DNA from: UBA965 sp046303375
GTDB lineage: Bacteria > Chloroflexota > Chloroflexia > Chloroflexales > Roseiflexaceae
Assembly (NCBI GenBank): GCA_046303375.1
Contig: JBKCGB010000113.1
Span: 29,988-93,987 of the forward strand
DNA: 64,000 nt
Direction: 5' to 3'
Made by a program: the position numbers and the translations under genes. Shown in pieces: positions 42,923 to 49,933 of this stretch (positions within the stretch are counted from its first letter, which is position 1; the number at the start of each line of letters is the position of its first letter). Below the pieces are notes generated by a model. It ran no database searches, was not told where the DNA came from, and saw nothing but the letters and a program-made list of their open reading frames with translations.

Positions 42923-43864
42923 CTAACTAAACATGTCGAGAAACTCTTGAAGCTTCTCAGCACTATGGAACACAAACGTCAAGCGTACATCACGAGGTGT
43001 GCGCTGGATGCTAACTGGTGTTGATACTCGGGCCTCGAGCTCACGCGCAATACTCTGATCATCAATCGTTGTGACATCGTTATCAGGTGTTGTGTGTCCC
43101 TTGGGTTTAGCGGTACCGCTACTCGTTGGTTGCACACTCGCACGAAGTTGTGTCAACTGTGCGCGGGCACTTGCTGAGGTGAGATGGGGGGTGTCCGTGA
43201 GATACTCTGTTTCCCGCACGGTCATTCCAGCATTCATAATTAAATCGAGCACTGCATGCTGCGCTTGAGGGTCATCAACCTTGAGGAGTGCACGACCATG
43301 ACCGGCACTAATCTGACCCGCACGTAGTGCTGTTTGCGCACTATCAATGAGCCGTAGCAAGCGCCGTGTATTGGTGATTTGTACGCGGCTGGCACGACCC
43401 ATGCGTTTGGCAATCTGATCATCACTCAAATTGAATTCATCTTTGAGTGACTGGTACGCAAGAGCTTCTTCGATAGGATTCAAATCAGCCCGCTGTACAT
43501 TTTCGATGATTGCAATTTCGAGCATTTCTTGCGGCGTGCTTTCGCGGATGACAACAGGCACGACACTAAGCCCTGCCTGTGTCGCAGCGCGCAATCGTCG
43601 CTCACCCGCAATTAATTCATATCCACCACTAGGTAATCGAGTCACAATCAGGGGTTGTACAATCCCATGCTCTTTGATGGATGCTGCCAAATCAGCAATC
43701 GCACTTTCGTCAAATGTTTTGCGAGGCTGATATCGATTTGGTCGTACATCACCAATCGGTACCTCGCGCACTGCACCATCATTCACCGATCCAGCCGGTG
43801 TCGCTGAACCAGGCAACAGTGCATCAAGTCCACTGCCTAAACCACCACGACGTTTGTTGCTCAT
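42923..43864 (-). CDS. parB: Chromosome-partitioning protein ParB
   Basis: A 313-residue CTP-dependent DNA clamp that loads at parS. The N-terminus MSNKRRGGLGSGLDALLPG carries the usual ParA-stimulating basic region. The CTPase/ParB domain has RPNRYQPRKTF, GIVQPLIVTR and AGERRLRAATQAG, followed by the parS-reading helix-turn-helix (LSDDQIAKRMGRASRVQITN). A C-terminal dimerisation domain follows a variable linker. It overlaps parA by four bases (ATGA). Confidence 0.95.
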   Translation of the reverse strand: MSNKRRGGLGSGLDALLPGSATPAGSVNDGAVREVPIGDVRPNRYQPRKTFDESAIADLAASIKEHGIVQPLIVTRLPSGGYELIAGERRLRAATQAGLSVVPVVIRESTPQEMLEIAIIENVQRADLNPIEEALAYQSLKDEFNLSDDQIAKRMGRASRVQITNTRRLLRLIDSAQTALRAGQISAGHGRALLKVDDPQAQHAVLDLIMNAGMTVRETEYLTDTPHLTSASARAQLTQLRASVQPTSSGTAKPKGHTTPDNDVTTIDDQSIARELEARVSTPVSIQRTPRDVRLTFVFHSAEKLQEFLDMFS

Positions 43865-44679
43865 CGCTGTCCTCCACCGATATTTAGCCGCTGCATTAAT
43901 TCTTCTGCGACCCGTGTATACGCGATGGTTGCACGGCCTTCAGGATCATACTCGTATAACAGCTGACCGTAGCTGGGGGCTTCACTTGCACGGACGCTCC
44001 GTGGAATGGGATATTGACAGATATGCACGGGAAAGAACTTGCGTACTTCATCGACAACCTGTTGAGCTAGATTAGTACGGCCATCATACATTGTCATCAC
44101 TACACCGAGAATTGATAAACGTGGGTTGAGATGGCTATGGACACGATCGATAATGTTTTTGAGTTGGGCTAACCCTTCAAGGGCTAGATACTCACATTGC
44201 AGTGGGATACATACCGTGTTGGCTGCCACCAGGGCGTTTACCGAAACGAATCCTAATGCGGGTGGACAGTCAAGCATGATGATGTCGTAATATGGTCGGA
44301 TTTGCTCGAGCGCCGCAGATAAGCGATACTCGCGCTTCTCAACATCAACGAGTTCTACTTGTACACCCGATAACCGTTCACTGGCTGGTACGATGTCGTA
44401 GTTTGCACGGCGTGTCGGTTGGACGGTCTGTTGTGCTGGATGGGTGCCCATAATGAGTTCGTAGGTCGTGTACTCGAGATTGCGCTTCGAAACACCAAGA
44501 CTCGTGGCCGCATTTCCTTGCGCATCACAATCAATGAGTAAGACTTTCAGATTGTGGCGCGCAAATTCACCACACAGGTTTACTGCGGTGGTTGTCTTGC
44601 CAACACCACCCTTTTGATTCATGCACGCAATCACGATGCCTGCTCGCGGTCCATGTAATGGTTGATTGAGAACTGTCAA
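43861..44679 (-). CDS. parA: Chromosome-partitioning ATPase ParA/Soj
   Basis: A 272-residue MinD/ParA ATPase. CMNQKGGVGKTTTAVNLCGE is the deviant Walker A motif, followed by VLLIDCDAQGNAATSLG (Walker A' aspartate) and IIMLDCPPALGFVSVNAL (Walker B). It moves ParB-parS complexes over the nucleoid. The gene-free region upstream holds five perfect parS sites. ParB follows with a four-base overlap. Confidence 0.96.
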   Translation of the reverse strand: MTVLNQPLHGPRAGIVIACMNQKGGVGKTTTAVNLCGEFARHNLKVLLIDCDAQGNAATSLGVSKRNLEYTTYELIMGTHPAQQTVQPTRRANYDIVPASERLSGVQVELVDVEKREYRLSAALEQIRPYYDIIMLDCPPALGFVSVNALVAANTVCIPLQCEYLALEGLAQLKNIIDRVHSHLNPRLSILGVVMTMYDGRTNLAQQVVDEVRKFFPVHICQYPIPRSVRASEAPSYGQLLYEYDPEGRATIAYTRVAEELMQRLNIGGGQR

Positions 44680-44861
44680 AACGTGCTCCTATGAAATCAA
44701 CGCTACTCGACAAATCTGTTGAGTATTCTATTACCGTTGCACAACACCGAAAAGGTACGGTCATTTGGGCTCAATTTGGCATCCGTCATTTCTGCTGTAT
44801 ATACGTGATTGTACTATATTTACCACACGTTGTTGTATGGATATAGTATCGATCTACCACA

Positions 44862-44877
44862 TGTTTCACGTGAAACA
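44862..44877. other. parS: parS site 1
   Basis: A perfect TGTTTCACGTGAAACA palindrome, the ParB-loading sequence. It is the copy nearest to parA. Confidence 0.92.
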
Positions 44878-44941
44878 TACACTCGCTGGGCAGTGTGGCA
44901 TGACCGAATACTACGCAAACGATGCTACGAGATGAGTCAGA

Positions 44942-44957
44942 TGTTTCACGTGAAACA
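44942..44957. other. parS: parS site 2
   Basis: A perfect parS palindrome followed by TGCATAGTGTGATGATATGG, the type A flank. Confidence 0.92.
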
Positions 44958-45052
44958 TGCATAGTGTGATGATATGGGATTGGCATGCGAGGTGGTACTG
45001 TATCGTGTAATTGTGGGGCAAATACCACATTGAGAATGTGAGATTAGCTGGG

Positions 45053-45068
45053 TGTTTCACGTGAAACA
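45053..45068. other. parS: parS site 3
   Basis: A perfect parS palindrome followed by GGTACAGAGGGAAGGGATTG, the type B flank. Confidence 0.92.
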
Positions 45069-45165
45069 GGTACAGAGGGAAGGGATTGGCATGATGATTG
45101 ACGAGAAATCAGTAGTAGTGTGCCATAGGGAATGAATGCAACTGCGATATGCGGGATCTGCCAGT

Positions 45166-45181
45166 TGTTTCACGTGAAACA
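45166..45181. other. parS: parS site 4
   Basis: A perfect parS palindrome followed by TGCATAGTGCGATGATATGG, a second type A flank with one change. Confidence 0.92.
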
Positions 45182-45268
45182 TGCATAGTGCGATGATATG
45201 GGATTGGCTAAGTATCTGACGAAAAAGATATGCGCCGCGTAGTAGTATATCAGGCAGAATCAGCTAGA

Positions 45269-45284
45269 TGTTTCACGTGAAACA
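45269..45284. other. parS: parS site 5
   Basis: A perfect parS palindrome followed by GGTACGTAGGGGTGGGGAAG, a second type B flank. Confidence 0.92.
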
Positions 45285-45392
45285 GGTACGTAGGGGTGGG
45301 GAAGGGATTGTCATGATGATTGACACGAAGTAGATACGGAGTATCAGGAGAGAAGATAATTCATTGCCAGGGCATCTACGAGATCGGCCAGA

Positions 45393-45408
45393 TGTTTCAC
45401 GTGAAATT
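45393..45408. other. parS: parS site 6 (decayed)
   Basis: TGTTTCACGTGAAATT: 14 of 16 positions match; the last two bases of one arm are lost. It lies about 90 bases before lutA. Confidence 0.7.
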
Positions 45409-45495
45409 GCAAACACCCAGTCATTTTTGTATGTACCGAGACAGGGATGGTTCGTGTAGAATAGAAAGAGACCCAATACACCATGAGAGGTATTC

Positions 45496-46224
45496 ATGAA
45501 AATCGCGCTTTTCATCACCTGTTTCAATGACACTATTTTTCCAAATACAGGCAAAGCAGTGGTCGAGATTTTAGAGCGACTAGGGCACGAAGTGGTTTTC
45601 CCGGAAGCGCAAACGTGTTGTGGTCAGATGCATTTCAACACGGGCTATCAATCAGAAGCCATGCCTCTTATACGGCAGTTTGTTCAGACGTTTTCGGCAT
45701 ATGATGTTGTTGTATCACCATCGGCATCATGTACTGGGATGGTACGAGACATGTATCGTCTTGCTGCTGAAGTGCATCACGATATCGGATTAGCGGACGC
45801 AGTTAATCAACTTGCGCGCAATGTATACGAATTTTCTGAATTACTCGTGAACCGATTACAGGTAACTGATGTGGGTGCATACTACCCACATCGTGTGACA
45901 TACCATCCCACGTGTCACTCGTTGCGTGGGATTCGTGTGGGCGATGCTCCAGAGCAGTTACTGCGTGCAGTCCGCGGGATCGACTATGTGCCCTTGAACA
46001 GCGGGAGTGAGTGTTGTGGTTTTGGTGGGACGTTTGCGATCAAGAATGCAGATACATCAATGGCGATGCTCGGTGACAAAGTACGGCATATTTTGGACAC
46101 GAGAGCCGAAGTCTGTGTGGCTGCCGACAACTCGTGTTTGATGCATATTGGTGGGGCGCTTCATCGGCAGCGAAGTGGTGTACGAGTTGCACATCTAGCC
46201 GAAATATTGGTTGCACAGGAGTAA
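45496..46224 (+). CDS. lutA: Lactate utilization Fe-S protein LutA
   Basis: A 242-residue protein of the LutA/LldE (CCG-domain) family, part of the LutABC L-lactate oxidation complex. Two CCG-type motifs are visible, EAQTCCGQMHFNTGY and GSECCGFGGTFAIKN, plus SASCTGM and YHPTCHSLRG, which bind iron-sulfur clusters. GAGAGG lies before the ATG. lutB starts six bases after its stop. A TAGAAT -10-like box lies at 45457-45462. No LutR-type regulator is adjacent. Confidence 0.94.
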   Translation: MKIALFITCFNDTIFPNTGKAVVEILERLGHEVVFPEAQTCCGQMHFNTGYQSEAMPLIRQFVQTFSAYDVVVSPSASCTGMVRDMYRLAAEVHHDIGLADAVNQLARNVYEFSELLVNRLQVTDVGAYYPHRVTYHPTCHSLRGIRVGDAPEQLLRAVRGIDYVPLNSGSECCGFGGTFAIKNADTSMAMLGDKVRHILDTRAEVCVAADNSCLMHIGGALHRQRSGVRVAHLAEILVAQE

Positions 46225-46230
46225 TCAGCG

Positions 46231-47685
46231 ATGAGTAAGCCCGAATCAGTAATCATTGATTTATCGCCACACTTTGAAGTTGGTGCAAAACAGGCGTTAC
46301 AAAACACGCAGTTGCGGCGCAACATGGGGAAAGCAACGCAGACCATCCGTGCCAAGCGGGCGGCTGTTGTTGATGAAATGCAAGAATGGGAGTCACTTCG
46401 TGTAGCAGGTCAACACATCAAGGATGATGTCATGCGTAATCTGGATACATACCTGATTCAGCTCGAAGCAGCGGTGCTTCGAGCTGGCGGGCATGTGCAT
46501 TGGGCTCGTGATGCACGTGAAGCAAACCAGATAGTGACGCAGCTGATTCAGCAGGCGGGGGCACAAGAAATCATCAAAGTGAAGTCGCTGACGACGGATG
46601 AAATTCGTTTGAATGAAGCACTGCATGATGCAGGTATCACCGCAATAGAGACTGACTTAGCAGAATTGATCATTCAGCTTGCCAATGAAAAATCCTCGCA
46701 TATCCTAGTCCCTGCCATTCACAAAAACCGTGCAGAAATCAGAGCATTATTCCAGAAGGCGATGAATCTACCTGATCTCACAGATGAACCAGTAGCATTA
46801 GCAGCGGCAGCCCGGCAGTACTTGCGCGAAAAGTTCATGTCGGTGCGTGTTGCAACCAGTGGGGCAAATTTTGCTATTGCTGAGACGGGGAGCGTCTGTG
46901 TGGTTGAGTCAGAGGGCAATGGGCGCATGTGTTTGACGATGCCTGATGTGTTGATCTCTATAATGGGCATTGAAAAACTCTTGCCACGATGGAATGATTT
47001 GAGTGTCTTCATGCAGTTGTTGCCACGTTCATCGACTGGTGAGCGGATGAATCCATACACAACGATTTGGACGGGAGTACACGAAGGTGATGGCCCACGT
47101 GAATTCCATTTGGTACTACTCGATAATGGGCGGAGCGACGTATTGGCGGATACTGTGGGTCGGCAGACCCTGCACTGCATCCGGTGTAGTGCGTGTATCA
47201 ACATTTGTCCCGTGTATGAGCGTACTGGTGGGCATGCCTACGGGTCGGTGTATCCTGGTCCAATAGGGGCAATTTTGACGCCACAGTTGGTTGGTACCGC
47301 ACACGCATCATCATTACCCTACGCATCATCACTGTGTGGTGCTTGCTACGATGTGTGTCCGGTACGCATCAATATCCCCGAAGTGTTGGTGCATTTGCGA
47401 GGCAAAGTAGTTGCCGAGAAACAAGCAACGATTACAGGTACACTTGCACCAGAGAACATTGGTATGAAGACAATTGCGCACATATTTCGTCACCCGACAC
47501 TCTACGAGGTAGCGCAGAAAAGTGGCCGGTTGGCGCAATACTTTTTTGTGCATGATGGGTATATCGAGCAAGGTCCTGGACCACTGGCTAGTTGGACCAA
47601 GATGCGTGATTTCCCGGCGATGGCAAATCAGTCATTTCGTGAGTGGTGGCGTGAGAGGAAGCACAATGACACACACAAGTCGTGA
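46231..47685 (+). CDS. lutB: Lactate utilization Fe-S protein LutB
   Basis: A 484-residue protein of the LutB/LldF family. The N-terminal LUD domain (MGKATQTIRAKRAAVVDEMQ and VRVATSGANFAIAETGSVCV) is followed by two 4Fe-4S motifs: CIRCSACINICPVYERTGG and CGACYDVCPVRINIPEV. It carries electrons within the lactate dehydrogenase complex. Its 3' end overlaps lutC by 20 bases. Confidence 0.95.
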   Translation: MSKPESVIIDLSPHFEVGAKQALQNTQLRRNMGKATQTIRAKRAAVVDEMQEWESLRVAGQHIKDDVMRNLDTYLIQLEAAVLRAGGHVHWARDAREANQIVTQLIQQAGAQEIIKVKSLTTDEIRLNEALHDAGITAIETDLAELIIQLANEKSSHILVPAIHKNRAEIRALFQKAMNLPDLTDEPVALAAAARQYLREKFMSVRVATSGANFAIAETGSVCVVESEGNGRMCLTMPDVLISIMGIEKLLPRWNDLSVFMQLLPRSSTGERMNPYTTIWTGVHEGDGPREFHLVLLDNGRSDVLADTVGRQTLHCIRCSACINICPVYERTGGHAYGSVYPGPIGAILTPQLVGTAHASSLPYASSLCGACYDVCPVRINIPEVLVHLRGKVVAEKQATITGTLAPENIGMKTIAHIFRHPTLYEVAQKSGRLAQYFFVHDGYIEQGPGPLASWTKMRDFPAMANQSFREWWRERKHNDTHKS

Positions 47686-48316
47686 AGCGATGTTGGCACG
47701 TATTCGTGCGGCAATCACCAAGGGGAATTCCGCGACAGTAGTGGATGGGAACTCACGCACATACGATATTCCCACCGATCTGGATGTGACAACGCGTGTG
47801 GCACAGTTTGCCCATCGTGTAGAAGAATACAAAGCGTGGGTAGGTCAATGCCGTGGAGCAGACATTGCAGCAGTGATTTATGCGCGACTGCAATTGCGAA
47901 ACGCACACACAATGGTTGTTCCTCACGATGTGCCAGAGAGCTGGCTTATGGGTGAGGTAACCTATGTGCGAGACACGGGACTCTCGCGGCACGAGATTGC
48001 GGCGTGTGCTGGGGTGATAACCGGAGCCGCAGTGGGGATTGCGCAGACTGGGACAATCGTATTGGATGGAGGGGCGACCCAAGGGCGGCGTATGCTCACA
48101 CTATTACCCGACTATCATGTATGCGTGGTACGCGCAAGTACAATTGTGACCAGCGTACCGCACGCATTCTCGCTATTGGGACAAAACGCGCCGACACCAC
48201 GACCAGCCTATACATTTATTTCAGGACCATCTGCTACATCAGACATTGAACTCAACCGAGTCGAAGGTGTGCATGGCCCACGTACGCTCGATGTGTGTAT
48301 CGTGACTGATTGGTAA
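47666..48316 (+). CDS. lutC: Lactate utilization protein LutC
   Basis: A 216-residue LUD-domain (DUF162) protein, third member of LutABC. It opens MTHTSREAMLARIRAAITKG and contains GIAQTGTIVLDGGATQGRRM and the C-terminal SGPSATSDIELNRVEGVHGP, the expected LUD signature. AGAGGAA lies before ATG 47666. The stop codon directly abuts the stop of the convergent CuA gene. Confidence 0.94.
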   Translation: MTHTSREAMLARIRAAITKGNSATVVDGNSRTYDIPTDLDVTTRVAQFAHRVEEYKAWVGQCRGADIAAVIYARLQLRNAHTMVVPHDVPESWLMGEVTYVRDTGLSRHEIAACAGVITGAAVGIAQTGTIVLDGGATQGRRMLTLLPDYHVCVVRASTIVTSVPHAFSLLGQNAPTPRPAYTFISGPSATSDIELNRVEGVHGPRTLDVCIVTDW

Positions 48317-48790
48317 TTACGGGGTGACGATAATACTCCCACGCATTGCATCGTGCTGTGGACCACAGTAGTACGTGCAGATGAACGGAAATGTGCCTGT
48401 GGTGTCAAACGCAATTGTTTGCTGTGCGATGAATCCTGGTCGAATCAATAGAACGGGGTGTGTCGCTACTTGGAGTGAGTGGATGACATCCATGCTGGTG
48501 ACAACAATAGTGATACGACTCCCAACAGGGATGGATATCGTGGCTGGTCCACCGCGGCGTTGGCCAACATCAAAAAACCACTCTTTGGCGATCATACGCA
48601 GGATGTACTGTTGATTACCAGTGGCAATCAGCCCGAGCTGACGAAACTCACTGTTGTTGAGGCGCATCGGATCCACGCGCCCCGCTGGGAGCGGGGTGCG
48701 TGCATATTGTACTGCTAGGCTCGCAATGGTAGCCGACATGATGATGCCACAGAGCAAGAGTGCGATGACGATATGTGGTGTGATGCGCAT
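48317..48790 (-). CDS. Solitary CuA protein, ba3-type cytochrome oxidase subunit II-like
   Basis: A 157-residue protein: one N-terminal membrane helix (IVIALLLCGIIMSATIASLAV) and a cupredoxin domain. The CuA ligand set is complete: MDVIHSLQV (His) and CTYYCGPQHDAM (CxxxCxxxHxxM). The size and single helix match the short subunit II of ba3-type oxidases. No oxidase subunit I or III is near. The ATG at 48790 has no clear ribosome-binding site and lies 38 bases after the epimerase gene, so it may be read through from upstream. Confidence 0.85.
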   Translation of the reverse strand: MRITPHIVIALLLCGIIMSATIASLAVQYARTPLPAGRVDPMRLNNSEFRQLGLIATGNQQYILRMIAKEWFFDVGQRRGGPATISIPVGSRITIVVTSMDVIHSLQVATHPVLLIRPGFIAQQTIAFDTTGTFPFICTYYCGPQHDAMRGSIIVTP

Positions 48791-48828
48791 ATGTATGAGT
48801 GGTATTCAAAAACGTCAGTGGGAGTAAC

Positions 48829-49869
48829 TTAGAAGAACAACTTCGCAATACCGAGGACGCCTTGTTTCCACGGTACACGATGAGATACGCCGCTTGCATG
48901 TGAAAATTTCTCGAGGTTGGCAACGTACCAGCGATAGTTGCGAATGAGTGCATCTTTGTTGGAGAATTGCGGCTTGTAGCCAAGGATACGTTCAGCCTTT
49001 TCAATGGACACGAATGAATCGGTAACAGCCGTTTCATAGACCCACTTGTACAATGGCGAGAGTTTGAGCAACTCCAAAAACCGCAACGTCCAAATGACTG
49101 GTGCAGCAGGGAGTGGGACGATTTTTTTGCCGAAACCAGCCACATCAAGCACCGCTTGGTAGTCTTCACGCATCGTAGTAAATTCTTTGGCACCAACATT
49201 GAATGTGTCATTGACGATGGATGCGTCGAGTGTGGCACACAGATAAATCGCTTGACAGAGATCTTCGACGTCCAAAAATTGGTAGCGATTTTTACCACTG
49301 CCAATCATTGGAAAGCCGTGCCCGTCTTTGGCCCAGTCGTACAGAAGTGCAAATACACCCAAGCGCTCTGGTCCCACAAACGATTTGGGGCGCAGCACGG
49401 GGACGACCAACCCTTGGCTACGGAATTGTTCGCAGATACGCTCGGCAGCGACTTTGGCTTCACCATATGGGCCAACACCTACGAGTGTGTCATCCTCGAA
49501 CAGGGGATGATGATCGGGGATGCCATAGACTGCAGTGGACGAAATGTGAATGACGCGCGAGATCCCGCGTTGGGTGGCTGCCACAAGGACATTGCGTGTG
49601 CCATCGAGATCGGTGGAGCGAATGTCGTCTGGAGTGTAGAGTGGTAGTGCGGCAGCCGTGTGGACGACTAAATCACACCCCTCCATGGCCGCGTAGAGTG
49701 CAGCTTGATCACGGATGTCCCCACGGATTTCACTGATTTGCTGTTGCTCGGGGTAATCAAATGGTGCAATGTCATACGACACCACCTGATGTCCGCGGCT
49801 GAGCAAGTAACGTACGAGGTTAATCCCCAGGAATCCAGCCCCACCAGTGATAAAAACACGATTAGGCAT
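48829..49869 (-). CDS. NAD-dependent epimerase/dehydratase (extended SDR)
   Basis: A 346-residue SDR protein. MPNRVFITGGAGFLGINLVR is the NAD-binding Rossmann motif, followed by HTAAALPLY, ISSTAVYGIP and VGPYGEAKVAAE (catalytic Tyr-x-x-x-Lys). It resembles nucleotide-sugar epimerases and 3-beta-hydroxysteroid-dehydrogenase-like members; the substrate cannot be told. GGAG lies eight bases before the ATG. It follows valS by 64 bases. Confidence 0.88.
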   Translation of the reverse strand: MPNRVFITGGAGFLGINLVRYLLSRGHQVVSYDIAPFDYPEQQQISEIRGDIRDQAALYAAMEGCDLVVHTAAALPLYTPDDIRSTDLDGTRNVLVAATQRGISRVIHISSTAVYGIPDHHPLFEDDTLVGVGPYGEAKVAAERICEQFRSQGLVVPVLRPKSFVGPERLGVFALLYDWAKDGHGFPMIGSGKNRYQFLDVEDLCQAIYLCATLDASIVNDTFNVGAKEFTTMREDYQAVLDVAGFGKKIVPLPAAPVIWTLRFLELLKLSPLYKWVYETAVTDSFVSIEKAERILGYKPQFSNKDALIRNYRWYVANLEKFSHASGVSHRVPWKQGVLGIAKLFF

Positions 49870-49933
49870 TATACAATCTCCATGAATTCAAGGCGTATAA
49901 AAGCCTTGTTGTGGTATGTTGTGTAAATAAATA

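Larger units (their letters stand above)
44942..45392. repeat. Tandem duplication of a two-parS unit
   Basis: Unit 1 (44942-45165) and unit 2 (45166-45392) each hold parS + type A flank (CATAGTG, then GATGATATGGGATTGGC) followed by parS + type B flank (GGTAC, then GGGATTG, CATGATGATTGAC). Copies drift between the conserved blocks. The whole stretch 44680-45495 has no credible gene. Confidence 0.75.

Noticed and set aside
44862..45408. CRISPR array
   Set aside because: Repeats of 16 bases with spacers over 60 bases that are themselves duplicated, and no cas genes; the repeat is the parS palindrome.
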